In this document: positions 11,564-22,193 of the stretch, piece by piece | Position numbering within the stretch: position 1 is the first letter of the stretch | Layout of the letters: each line of letters opens with the position of its first letter | Origin: Reutealis trisperma | Lineage: Eukaryota > Streptophyta > Magnoliopsida > Malpighiales > Euphorbiaceae | Reading direction: 5' to 3' | Length of the DNA stretch: 64,000 nucleotides | NCBI GenBank assembly: GCA_947687605.1 | Contig: CANTUT010001283.1 | Span: 1 to 64,000 of the forward strand | Notes under the pieces: generated by a model | The model's database searches: none | What the model saw: the letters and a program-made list of their open reading frames with translations, nothing else | What the model was told of the DNA's origin: nothing | Position numbers and translations under genes: made by a program

Positions 11564-12655
11564 TGTGAGGCCTCACCCGAGCATTGGCCTAATCTGCTAG
11601 AGGCAATCGAAATGCTTATTCAGATTTAGACTCATAATGGAACCCTCAGGTTTAGATTGGTTGATCTTGAAAATGATTTTGAGAGTTACCACCTTAATTT
11701 ATTTTTAAATGGGAATGATAAGAAAAAATCCAATCGACTCCAATTCATTAATTTTCAATTAATATATACAAGGATAAAATCACTAGCCTCAAACTAGGTT
11801 AAACTCAAGGACTAGATTTTTTTTGTTTTAAATAATTGTGATTTGACTTTTAAGTTTAATTTGACTCAAAAAATTAATTTCATAAATGATATTTATAAGA
11901 TGATAATTATAAATAAAATGCATGAACATGACATAATATGGATCCATGGGACAATTAAAAAGTTTAGGGATTGATTGATTTGATTTGGGTTTGTGGGTGA
12001 AAGGAAAAGGCTAGTACCTTTGCTTTTAGCTGAGAGTGTTTTATCAAATCAAAGTTCCATTTTATCGAGATCGAGTGATTATATTGATTGAGGATTAATT
12101 AATTAATTAAAATGATTAATTAACTAATTAATGTGATGAAATGGATGGATGAATTAATTAATTAGGATGAAAGGTGGATTAATTACAAAAAGATTAATTT
12201 GATTTTAAAAGTGATTAATTAATTAATTAAAAAGATTAATTAATTAATTAAGTGATTAATTTTAATTTAAAAAAAAAAGATGATTAGTTAATTAAAAGGA
12301 TTAATTAACTTGCATTGGGGTGGAGCAATTAATTAATTAAAAAGATAAATTAATTAATTTAGAGAATGATTAGAGGGAAGAAGATATGAATTAGATAATA
12401 ACTATCAACTCTAACTCAAGGAGTGAAGAAAATGGAGGAATGGAGGGGTATTTATAGGAAAATGAGGTGAGGGCAATTTGGAAAGTGGAAATGTGAAAAG
12501 ACATCAAGGGTAGTGCTAGAAAAAATACTAAAAAATAAGGTTTGGGCATTTTGAGAACTGCAAAAAGGACAAGGAGACCATGCCACTGTCTATGTATAGC
12601 GCACTAAACTTAGTAGGTATTAGGCTGTAACCAGATGATGAGTGTGCAATTCACA
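11564..12655 (-). repeat. LTR of element A family, downstream copy
   Basis: In the coding direction it starts TGTGAATTGCAC at 12655 and ends GCCTCACA at 11564, giving the TGTGA...TCACA ends seen in the other family LTRs. It includes (TTAATTAA)-rich tracts at 12090-12360 and a minus-strand TATA box (TATAAATA, 12456-12449). About 1.1 kb, shorter than the others, mainly because it lacks the GC-rich module. Confidence 0.78.
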
Positions 12656-12659
12656 GCTA

Positions 12660-13180
12660 CCCCCTCATCAGAATTGTCTTATTTGTAAGGTAATTCTGAT
12701 GATAGTGAACCTAAGAGTTAGGATGGTACAAGAAACCAAAAGGATGTCTAAGTCAGTGCTTGGACATATTTGTGAGAGAGATATCGACAAAAAGAAAGAT
12801 GATAAAAAGAGCCATAGGGATATTTATCATTCCTAAATATTTATAGGTGAAAAATGTGGCTAATAAATGGAAGCGAGAAAAGGGACTAAAGGGATATCTA
12901 AGCTAGTGACTAAATATTTTTGGGTGAATTGATGAATTTGGGTAAAAAAGATTGAAAGTGGAACCACATAGATGTTTAACTGACCATTTCTAGATTATTA
13001 TGGGTAGAATTGATCGATTTGGGTAAAAGAATGGAAAAAGAAATCACATGGATGTCTAGGTGACCGTTTCTAAACATTTATAGGCGAAATTGATGGATTT
13101 GTATAAAAAAGGTGGAAAAAGGAACCACATGGATGTTTAGGTGACTGTTTGTAAACATTTATGAGTGTTGATGGATTTTG
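12660..13180. repeat. 80-bp tandem array in the 3' region
   Basis: The landmark CACATGGATGT recurs at about 12968, 13047 and 13128 (79 and 81 bases apart), with more diverged units upstream. The same unit type occurs in element B at 50645-50990 and in fragment C at 55735-55879, but not in the array region at 15880, which uses a different unit. Confidence 0.8.
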
Positions 13181-13184
13181 GATA

Positions 13185-13745
13185 AGATAGTTTAGTGAAA
13201 GGAGAGCCTTGATAATTTAGTGAAAGGAGAGCCTTGACTTATGACGAGTCAGCTCAAGAGATTTTAGGAAGATTTTGGTAAGAGGAGAACCTCAGCTTAT
13301 GGTGGGTCAGCTCCAAAGATTTTGACAAGATTTTAGCAATATGAGAGCCTCAACCTACAGTGAGTCAGCTTGAAAGATTTTGAGGAGATTTTGGTAAGAA
13401 GAAAGTCTTGACCTATGGTTAGTTATCTTGAGAGATTCTGATAGGATTCTAGTAAAAGGAAAGTCTCAGCCTATGGCAAGTCAACTCGAGAGATTTTGAT
13501 AGGATTTTGGTAAGAAGAGAGCTTGGCCTATATTGAGTTGGCTTGAAGGATTCTGACAGGATTCTAGTAAGAGGAGATCCTCAGCCTATGGCAAGTCTGC
13601 TTGAGAGATTCTGAAAGGATTTTAATAAGTGGACAGTCTCGACCTATAATGAGTTAGCTTAGAATATTCTGACAAGATTTTAGTAGAAAAGGGAGTCTGG
13701 GCCTATAGTGAGTCGGCTAGAGATTCTAAGAAGATTTTAATTGCA
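13185..13745. repeat. 58-bp tandem array in the 3' region
   Basis: The landmark GAGTCAGCT and variants occur at 13246, 13304, 13362, 13420 and 13478, a steady period of 58. About nine units with AGAGAGCCT.GACCTATGG in each. Related units occur at 16575-16860 and, inverted, at 45560-45965. The spacer 13746-14145 up to the next LTR is a conserved non-repeat segment also present at 16860-17270 and 45183-45560. Confidence 0.85.
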
Positions 13746-14145
13746 CCAAGGAAACTTAGGCTTCTGAATGTGAAGGGTTAGGAATTTTGGAAGACTTAAA
13801 GAAACTTTACTAGGATTAAAGGGACTCTAGAAGTCACACTTTGTTTGTTAGATCTAGAAATGTATCATTTAACTTTAAGGAGGTAGTGGTCAACTTTAGG
13901 ATATGTCAGTCAACTGCAAGAAAGTAATGCTCAGCTTTGGAGTGGCTATAAGCTTGGCTTACATATAATTATGCATAGCTGCTGATAATTGCATATGCAT
14001 ATATGTTTGTGCATAAATGATGTATGTTCATGTATGCATGTTTCAAGATTTATGGACCTTTTGTTTAATTTTATGGATGATTTGTGGTGAATTTTATAAT
14101 GGATGATTGCATGGATGCAAGAGGGTGAATTCACGCATTTACTTT

Positions 14146-15742
14146 TATGAGGCCTCGCCCAAGCACTGGCTCGGTCCGCTAGAGGGAATCAGGATGCTCA
14201 TTTGGGTTTAGATTCATGATGGAACCATTGGGTTCGGATTTGGTTGATTTTGAAAATGATTTTAGAAGTCGCCACCTTAATTTTATTTTTAAATGGGAAA
14301 ATATTAAGGAAAAAACCCAAATTGACTCCAATTCATTAATTTTTTTAATTAATTTGCCCAATGATAAAAATCACTAGCTTTTGAACTAGATTAAGTTTGG
14401 AGACTAGGTTTTTTATTTTAAATAATCTAAATTTGGCTCTTAAGTTTAATTTGACTTGAAAATTAGATTTTATGAATAACATTTACAAGATGACAGCAAA
14501 GAGAATGTATGAATATGACATAACATGAATATATGGTGAAAATAAAACATTCATAAATTAATTTAAAAAAAAGGGAAAAGGGGATTGATTGGGATTTGGA
14601 TTTGAAGTTTGGATTTAGATTCCAAACGTGCCTACGTACCCCGTTTAATAGGGATTAAAACCCACGTAGTTCATTCCACGATTAAGTGGAGGGGTTTAAG
14701 GGGTGATCAGATTGATTGATTTGATTTGGGTTTGAGGCAAAAGGCTGATACCTTGACTTTTGGTGAGCAGAATGTTTTACAAGACCGAAGTTCAGTTTTA
14801 TCAGGACCGAGTGATTGGATGGATTGGAAGGTTAATTAACTAATTAAAATGATTAATTAACTAATTAATATGATGAAAATGATGGATGGGTTAATTAATT
14901 AAAAAGATTAATTAATTAATTTGGAGGAATGATTGAATTAAGGAAAATGATTAATTTGATTTTAGAAAAAGGAATGATTTTTGAAAAAAGAGTGATTAAT
15001 TAATTAATTAATTAATTAATTGAGTGATTAATTAAAAAAAGAGTTTTTAGTTAATTAAAAAGATTAATTAACTTGGTTAGAGTAACATAATTAATTAATT
15101 AAAAAGATTAATTAATTAATTAGAGAGTGATTAGAGGGAGAAGAAGAGAGGAATTTGAGGATAGCAATCTACTCAAATTCAAGAGGTATGAAGAAATGAG
15201 AAGTGGAGGGGGGTATTTATAGGAAAAGTGGGTGAGGATAGTTTAGGTAATGAAAATGTAAAAAGACCATGAGGGGTAGGGCTAAAAATGGCTAAAAATT
15301 GGACTAAAAGGGGTAAAAGGGTCATTTGCTGCGTATATGGGGTCCACAGGAATCAAAAGCTCATAAAACCTAGTGCGGCGCCGCACCAGCCACCTCAAGT
15401 TCTTGCGGCATGCTGCACAAGGGGCATACAGTGCCGCACAGCTCTGACGCGGTGCCACACACCTACCATGCAGCATGCCACGTGGTGTTGGCACATTTTT
15501 CAATGTTTCTCTCTCTTTTTTTTCTTTAGAGATTGGATGTTGGTATGGAGTTTGGAAAATTTGGATGTTTGGTGGCAATGTAAATGAAGTCCAAAAAAAT
15601 TTTTCTTTTGGGGGCACTGCCCCTGAACTCCCGCCTGCTAGCTAGTTAGCGGGACCACCGTAATAGCTCTGCCTAACATATTAAATTCAGCAAGTGCTAA
15701 GGCTATGGTTGGATACTAAGGGTGTAAAATTGAGGGTTCACA
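14146..15742 (-). repeat. LTR of element A family, upstream copy
   Basis: Coding-direction ends are TGTGAACCC at 15742 and GGCCTCATA near 14146 (the expected terminal TCACA is altered). It has (TTAATTAA)-rich tracts at 14828-15125, a minus-strand TATA box at 15221-15214, and a GC-rich module at 15370-15485 containing the perfect 14-base palindrome GTGCGGCGCCGCAC at 15373-15386. About 1.6 kb. Confidence 0.8.
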
Positions 15743-15879
15743 GTTGCCCTCTCATCAGAATTGGCTTTGAACAAAAGGTGATTCTGATGATATTAACATT
15801 GGGAAGAGGTGTTATGTCAGACTCTGGGCTTGTGTGTTCTTGTTATGTCCTTTGGAAGGAGGACCTCTAGGATAAATGA

Positions 15880-16560
15880 AACTTTATCAATGGCTATTTG
15901 TTTGACCTTGATGTTGGTTGCGAAAATGGTCTTAGTGAATTTCAATTAAGGCTATCTATTTGGCCCTAATGTTATAAAACAAAGAAGGTTAGGTGAATTT
16001 CAATCAAGTCTATTTGTCTGGCCTTAATGTTAAAGATAAAAAAGATTTGGTGAATTTCAATCAAGGCTATTTGTTCGGCCTTAATGCTGGAGATGAAGAA
16101 GGTTTGAGGCGAATCTCAATCAAGGCTATCTGTCTGGCCTTAATGTTAGATATAAAGAAGGTTTGTTGAATTTCAATCAAGGCTATTCGTCCAGCCTTAA
16201 TGTTGGAGATAGAGAAGGTTTGGTGAATTTCAATCAAAGCTATCCGTCTAGCCTTAATATTGGAGATAGAGAAGGTTTGGCGAATTTCAATGAAGGCTAT
16301 CTGTCCGGCCTTAATGTCGAAGATAAAGAAGATTTGGTGAATTTCAATCAAGGCTATCTATTCAGCATTAATGTTGGAGGACAAAGAATATTTAGTGAAT
16401 TTCAATCAAGGCTATCCATTCGGTCTTAATTTTAGAGATAAAGATGATTTGGGTAAATCTTAATCAAGGCTATCTGTTCAGCCTTAATGTAAAGAAAATT
16501 TGGGTAAATCTCAATCAAGGCTATATGTTTGGCCTTAATGGTAGAGGTAAAGATGATTTT
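15880..16560. repeat. 57-bp tandem array in the 3' region
   Basis: TCAAGGCTAT recurs at 16061, 16120, 16177, 16234, 16291, 16348, 16406 and 16464, a period of 57 to 59, in about eleven units. Since 57 is 19 codons, both strands show open repetitive frames (plus 16163-16429, minus 16067-16351). I treat these as by-products of the period. Confidence 0.9.
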
Positions 16561-16574
16561 GGATAAGATAATTT

Positions 16575-16860
16575 AGTAAAAAGAGAGCCTTGACCTATAG
16601 CGAGTCGGCTAGTGAGATTCTAAGGATGAGCCACGGGTTATGGTAAGTTAGCTCAAAAGATTATGATAAGATTTTGGTAAAGGGAGAGCCTCAGCCTATG
16701 GCAAGTCGGCTTAAGAGATTTTAAAAAGATCTCACTAGAAGGAGAGTCAGCTAGGCATATTCTAAAAAGTGTTTTGATAAAGGGAAGAGCCTTGGCCTGT
16801 AACGAGTCGGCTCAAGAGATTCTAACAAGATTTTGGTTCTACTAAAGAAACTTGGGCTTT
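16575..16860. repeat. 58-bp-type tandem units in the 3' region
   Basis: Four to five degenerate units with GAGAGCCT and GAGTCGGCT, homologous to the array at 13185-13745. The spacer 16861-17270 that follows matches 13746-14145. Confidence 0.75.
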
Positions 16861-17339
16861 TGAATATGAGGGTTGGGCCTTTTGGAAGGCTCAAAGGAAC
16901 TTTTTCGGAAGCAAAGGGACTCTGGAAGTCATGCTTTATTGATTAGATCTGGAAAGGTATTATTTAGCTTTAAATAAGCATTAGTCAGCTTTAAAAGGTA
17001 TCGGTCAGCTTTAAGGAAGAACTAGTTAGCTTTAGGAGAGGCTAGTGAGGCTGTTGGCTCTGCTTATGCATGATGATGTATGATTGCAGATGATTGCATA
17101 AGTGTTGGTACATAGATGATGCATGTATGTTTTAGAATTCATGGACCTTTTGTTTGACTTCTATGCCTTGCATGATTTATGGTGATGCCTGTATTGAATG
17201 ATTGTATGGATGCATAAGGGCAAATTTGTGCAGTTACTTTGTGAATATAATTTTTTTATGTGACTTTTTTGTACTGTAGAGACATGCATTTATGGATTGA
17301 GGAACTCAACAAGGTTGAGGAACTCAACTTGGGTTGGTA

Positions 17340-18830
17340 TGAGATGGTTGCCATGGTGGTATTACGAGGAGTTTGAGGGGTTGCTTCAGATTTTGGAATC
17401 TAGTGGCCTATAGTTTCTATTTTGGTGTTGCTGAAGAGGAGCTGTGCCTATTCCAAAGAGATAGGGAATATGGCTTGGCTATGACTCAAGGCAACTCAAG
17501 TGGTGCCAGAGTTCAAAGTCTGGCATTTTTTAAATTTTTCAAGAGTTTTTGACTTGCCTCAGGATGTTGTAAGCCAGATGATGATTGGTGATGTTTAAAT
17601 GAATTTAACCACTGTGATTGAGAAGTTCCATGATTCCGGTGACCAGGAGGATATGAGGGGTGCAGAGGCTCAACATGAGGGCCTTGATTTTTTGTTTGAG
17701 TGTCAGTTATGAGTTTGTTGATTAGGGTGATGCCGCAGTGGCAGATGGAATAAAGGCATTTTGTGGTTAGAGCTATGCTGGCAAAGACACTGATGAGCCT
17801 CAATTGCTTTGTTCAAGATTTAGAAAGATGAACTATCTTGCCAGTTATTCACCAAATGAGAAAACTTTGTCTACTCTTACCCTTTCTATTGAAGGTGCTT
17901 TGTGGATGTCTGCTTTAAGTTTTAGGTTATTTTGAAAGTGTGGTTGATGGATCATTTTTAGATGGTGACCCCTATTTTTTAGTTTGCACATGCCTTAATG
18001 AGACTTAGTCAAAGGTCAGATAAGATGGGTGCTTGTAGCTTACCCCCAAAGGACGTTTTTAGCACTACCAATAGTAAAGGATTAGATCTCTCATGACTAG
18101 GGGCCATGGGTGTTGAGTGGTTTGCCTATTAGGCTTAGTTTGAATGCTTTCCACTAGGGGATGAGGGTCTTGAGGCAGATGAAGTAGACTCAGGTTATGC
18201 CCCCAGTTTTTCTTTCATAGAGTCTATGTAGATCACAACTCCCATTAGGCAAGCTTCCTCAGTTCATGTCATTTCCCAGTTTTTCTTCAGTTCATACTTG
18301 CCAGTTCATGTCTCTATATCCATATCACAGCTCCCATTAGGCAAGCTTCCTCAGTTCTTGGAGTTTATGTAGATCACAGCTCCCATTATTCTTGGAGTCT
18401 ATGCATATCACAGCTCCCAGTTTTTCTTTCTTGGAGTCTAGAGCTATCAAGTGATGGTTGGCTAAGGAGTTATCATGCTATCTATTTTGGGATTTCACTT
18501 GTGACCATAGAGAGGTATGATAGGTGATTGATAAAGGTGGTTTGGCCAATTAAGAAAGAGTACTAGGCTACCTTGCTGAAAGGAATAGAGGATGAAGCAG
18601 TTGAGGAATGAGAGACTATATGAGGAGCCATTGGTAGCAAGAGGATTGCAGCCCGAGCAAATGGAGTGACTCATTCTTTGAAGGAGACTTGGGGATCTAC
18701 TGTAAGTACGACACCATAGGTTACAATAGTGACTCAAAAAAAAGGAGATTGTGACAGACTTTGACTCTGATGAGGACATGAGAGATTTGCATCTCATAAG
18801 GCAGAGGAAGATTGGTTAGACCATGACTTC
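17340..18830 (+). pseudogene. Antisense frame in element A, plant mobile-domain-like
   Basis: The frame runs opposite to gag. Conserved blocks shared with element B include FWNLVAYSFYFG...EEEL near 17400, VPEFKVWHFLNFSRVFDLPQ near 17490-17560, NLTTVIEKFHDSGDQEDMRG near 17600-17660, LLCSRFRKMNYLASYSPNEK near 17800-17870 and EEPLVARGLQPEQME near 18620-18670. The FW[DN]LVA.SF.[FY]G..(E)EL block resembles the N-terminal signature of plant mobile-domain or DUF7745-like proteins. Stops and frameshifts break it. Extra antisense frames between pol and the 3' LTR are described for Tat-lineage Ty3/gypsy elements, so the position fits. The copy in B differs mostly in a protein-like way, indicating past coding. 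Function unknown. Confidence 0.5.
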
Positions 18831-19295
18831 AGACATGACCCCTTTCTTTTTTTTTTTTTTAAATAATTATAGGTTGACAGGACTACAAGAAATAGGATAG
18901 GCCATAAACGACATTAAAAGGGCTATCCTTTATGATAGGTTTGTATTTCGCAAGTTTTGATCATCATTAAATGAGACATCTTTTATTTTTGCTCTAATTT
19001 CTTCCTAAGCTGCCCTTTCAGGTTTTTAACTTAGTAAGCATTCTTCTTTTTCTTCTTATTTTTTTCTATTATTTTTTTATTTAAGCAAAAGAATTAAATG
19101 AATGACTTACTAGGCATAAAGAGAATGAGAATGCGATGCAATAAAATATTTTGTATTATGATTTAGACTGCATCCAAGTCGGACTGCCTACGTATCCCTT
19201 ACATCACTTTTTTATTGATTATTTCTTTTAGGGAGAATCAGGTCCACGTAGTTCTGATTATATATGCATGAGAAACAAAAATGAAATGCAGATGT

Positions 19296-19552
19296 CATCT
19301 TCAGATGATGTATCATTTCAACTGATTTAGATTGCTAGGATGGAAGAATTCGCTTCTGTCTATGTCTATAAAGATGGTGCCTCTATCAGATAAGATCTTC
19401 TTGAGCATGTACTGTCCAGTCCAATTTAGTTTGAACTTCTTCTTAGATCATAAATAAGTGCTTGGATTTCTTCCAAAACTGGATTTCCTTCTCGCAAACC
19501 TTTGTCTCTCATCTTCTAGTTGAAGTGCTCAGCTAATCTCTGTCGATAATCA
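19296..19552 (-). pseudogene. Integrase C-terminal tail, element A
   Basis: The minus strand reads KLNWTGQYMLKKILSDRG and then FIDIDRSEFFHPSNLNQLK before a stop. This matches the style of the C-terminal end of Ty3/gypsy integrases (KF.P.W.GPY..K...GG...L...DG.E...P.N...K), where the protein contacts DNA or chromatin. An upstream segment with RDKGLREGNPVLEE matches the preceding part in another frame. An in-frame TAG follows the residues HFN, at the same codon as a TAG in element B. The catalytic core (HHCC and DDE) is absent. Only about 0.7 kb separates this from the gag zinc-knuckle relic, so the pol core is deleted. Confidence 0.6.
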
Positions 19553-20224
19553 TGATCTTCATTCTTCACAGCTTCTCCTTGACAGGTTGCTTGTGTGTGC
19601 AGGTCGGGATCTCGTGAACGGTGATGCTTGGATCATCCCTATCATGTCTTTGTCTTGTACAAAATAGCTCATGAGTTTTTACTATGCAAATGCAATGTAC
19701 ATGATTTTTTATTCTTTTCTTTGTGCCATAATTAATTAATCCTTTTGCCCTTTTCATCATTTTGTATTTTCCATTTTTAAAGATGAATTAGAAAGAAATT
19801 AAAGCAAATCAAAAAGTTTAAACTTTTATTACTGATAAAAGTCCCATCATGAGTACATTAGAGGATAAGCCTAAAAGACAAGATACAGACTCAAAAAGAC
19901 ACAACCTAACAGACTCAAATTCAAAAAAAAAGATTTAATAGAAACAAACTCAAAAAACTCTGACATAGACTCTGACTCAAGTGACTTATATACAAACTCA
20001 AACAACTCAGACATGGATATGGAGGACTTGGATAGGGGCACAATAGTGTTGGTACTCTTCTCAAAATACTAGTTATTGGGTGAGGCTTGAGATAGTTAGG
20101 TGAGCTAGGTCTGCTAGGCAGTTTAGAAAAGGATAGGTGGTGGTGCTAGGCTTTGGGTTTAGGAGCAATGATGTCTCTACAGTCAATGAGTTCTTAGATT
20201 TTATGCTTCAGAACATGGCATGCA

Positions 20225-21393
20225 TTAGTTTTGTTCCCCGGCCCTTAATGATGGTCGCAGTGCTCATTAGCATTATAACCCTTGGGCAAAGGGCATGGAA
20301 GAGGTTGTGGTTCTAAGGGCTTAACCATATTGTCCTCTAAAACTTTCTTATAAACAATACTAAGTGCATGCCCAGCTCAGAGAAAGTCCTCTTTGTTTCC
20401 AAATTCATCGGCTGGTGACAAAACACAACATTTACCTCTCCCTCTCTTTGGGTGGTGTTGGTGGTGTAGTTGTTGTTCTTATGATAACTAGGATTCATCC
20501 TTGATTTGTCCTGATTGAATCAAATCCTTGATCTTGGTGGCAGTGGCAATAAGAATTTTAAAGCTAGGGAGGTACTGTGTTTGCATATGAGCCTGATATT
20601 CAGGGAGGAGATTCTTGATGATGATGTCAATTTGCTCTACTTCAAATGGATGATTCACCATTTGAGCCGCTTTTGTCCTCCACCTTGTAAGGAACGCGAT
20701 AAAGGATTCTCTTGGCCTTTGTTTGGTGGTTTCCAAATCTCGATGGGTGACATCCACCTTAATATTGTAGTGGTATTGCTTGATAAATGCATTACATATT
20801 TCATCCTAAGTCTTCTTGTGATTTTTGTTGAGATCTAGTAACCACTTAATAGCAGCTTCTGTCAAGGTTTGTTGGAATAACTGAGCAAGGAGCTCATTAT
20901 CCACACCAAAAGGTGGCACCCATATACATCTTGAGATGAGTTTTGGGACATGTGGTACCATTAAACTTGTCCATAGCTAGCATTTTAAATTTTGGTGGAA
21001 CTCATGCATTTGGGAAGAGAGCTAAAGAGTCGAAATCTATCATTTCCTCATGCTTTTTGACTCTCTTGAGTGTTCTCTCCATGGCCTCAATTTTCTCCAT
21101 CAATTTCCTAGCTTCGGGAAAGCTAGAGAAATCTCCACTTTGAAAAAGATTCGTAGTGGGAGAGAGAGTGGTTATGTTTAAGTCCATGGTAGGAGAGGTT
21201 GGAGTTTCATGTGCTTTTTCTTTATCAGTGAGATTGATAATGGGAGGAGTAAAAGTAAGGGCATGGCTAGTCTCGGCTTGGGCAGATGCAGGCTCAACAT
21301 GAGCAGGAGGGGGAGTGACAGTGGCATTGGTCATTTCCTTGACCTCATTGATGATAGACTAGCGTTGGAAGTTGAGGGCATCAATAAAGGTGT
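20225..21393 (-). pseudogene. Gag of element A (Tat-like), truncated and frameshifted
   Basis: Open pieces lie at 21334-21002 and 20757-20488. The first holds a proline/threonine-rich segment followed by a charged helical stretch (EARKLMEKIEAMERTLKRVK). It continues in broken frames with PPKFKMLAMDKF and CPKTHLKMYMG, then the second piece has VTHRDLETTKQRPRESFIAF, RWRTKAAQM and DIIIKNLLPEYQAHM, the usual gag capsid order of Tat-lineage Ty3/gypsy elements. A degenerate zinc-knuckle region (EHCDHH...GNKTNACHVLKHKI) lies near 20285-20230. The product would coat the RNA in a virus-like particle. The N-terminus is lost at 21393, where the D LTR piece begins. Element B has the same region with more stops. 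Confidence 0.8.
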
Positions 21394-21465
21394 CCTTGTT
21401 CTCCCCTATATATTAGTAAAAGGTAAAGGTAAAAGGGGATCTCTCTCATCCTCTCTCCTCACTTT

Positions 21466-21511
<46 letters not shown>

Positions 21512-21659
21512 ACCTACTAGACCAGCTCGCTGACTTGAGTGTCAGAGACTCCTTACCATATTCACCACAAGGAGCCCCTGACTTTATTTTCTTTGTCTAT
21601 AGGTCTTTCCTATCAGAGGAACCCTCTTTCAACAATACCGGATGATTCTAGACTCATCA
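21394..21659 (+). mobile_element. LTR fragment of element D
   Basis: Closely similar to 7366-7604, ending in the same ATCA. It contains an expanded (TC)n tract at 21468-21509. It begins exactly at the break in the gag of element A and ends at the LTR terminus, next to a LINE 3' end. Taken with 7335-11563 it may be the 3' LTR of D, with element A inserted between. Confidence 0.65.
21468..21509. repeat. (TC)n microsatellite
   Basis: About 21 TC units within the D LTR fragment. The corresponding place at 7425-7465 is T/C-rich but unexpanded, so the expansion came after the two copies separated. Confidence 0.95.
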
Positions 21660-21687
21660 CTAGTTAATTTTTTACTCTCTTTCTAAG

Positions 21688-22193
21688 GGTATGAAGTTGA
21701 ACACAGATGCTGCCATTGACGAATCCAGGAAAAGAGTTGGTGTTAGTGTTGTGTTGTGTAACTTAACAGGTGATGTTGTGTTTTCATTATGTTACTCTTT
21801 TCAAGCTCAAATTGACTAAATGCTAGCTGAAGCAAGGGCTTTATTATATGGCCTAGACAAGTTGATTCAAGATTCTTTCCAAATCTGGTGGTGAAGAGCG
21901 ACTGTATAGGAGTAATTAATCATATCCATCGACAGGAAGAAGGGTACCGGCAACTTCATCTTAGTGCTTTACACTATTCTATAATTAAGTGTTTTATTTA
22001 ATCAAATTATCTTTATTTTTGTTAAAAGAGAAGGCAATTCAGTCATTTACCAGTTGGCTAAGTTTTGCTTATTGTCTAACTGTGAATCCTATAGTCAAGC
22101 TGGAGTTCCTTCTTCAGTTCTACTTTTTGTAATTCAAAATGCTCTTGTGATTTCTTAATGAAAGGGAGATCAATTTTTTCCAGGAAAAAAAAA
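21688..22193 (+). pseudogene. LINE 3' end with RNase H-like domain (RVT_3 type)
   Basis: The plus frame reads LKLNTDAAIDESRKRVGVSV, then MLAEARALLYGLDKLIQDSF, and, after stops and a shift, FVKREGNSVIYQLAKF. These correspond to the N-terminal D (LN.D), the E-containing helix (AEA.AL..GL) and the C-terminal basic motif (V.RE.N...H.LAK) of the RNase H-like domain at the end of plant L1-type ORF2. The late D motif is not intact and several stops are present. A run of nine A at 22185-22193 is the likely remnant of the poly(A) tail. The copy is 5'-truncated, as is usual for LINE insertions, and abuts the D LTR fragment. Confidence 0.7.

Larger units (their letters stand above)
11564..21393 (-). mobile_element. 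Element A: non-autonomous Tat-like Ty3/gypsy retrotransposon, 5'-truncated
   Basis: In the coding (minus) direction the order is gag (21393-20225), integrase C-terminal tail (19552-19296), an antisense frame (17340-18830), a 3' region with tandem arrays (to 15743), and an LTR (15742-14146). A second array region and LTR follow (14145-11564). No protease, reverse transcriptase, RNase H or integrase core was seen between gag and the tail, which are only about 0.7 kb apart. The 5' LTR, leader and start of gag are missing: at 21393/21394 the sequence switches abruptly to a piece of the D LTR. Element B at 38400 is a second copy of the same family, in the opposite orientation and with both LTRs. 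Lineage call from gag and tail similarity. Confidence 0.8.

Noticed and set aside
15282..15617. Overlapping frames of about 100 codons on both strands
   Set aside because: They cover the GC-rich module of an LTR, where stops are rare by composition; no similarity recognised.
16067..16429. Two overlapping repetitive frames of 88 and 94 codons on opposite strands
   Set aside because: Both result from a 57-bp tandem unit, which is 19 codons, so any strand without a stop in one unit stays open.
12640..16860. CRISPR-like regular arrays
   Set aside because: Units are contiguous without unique spacers, diverge gradually and lie in a plant retrotransposon.
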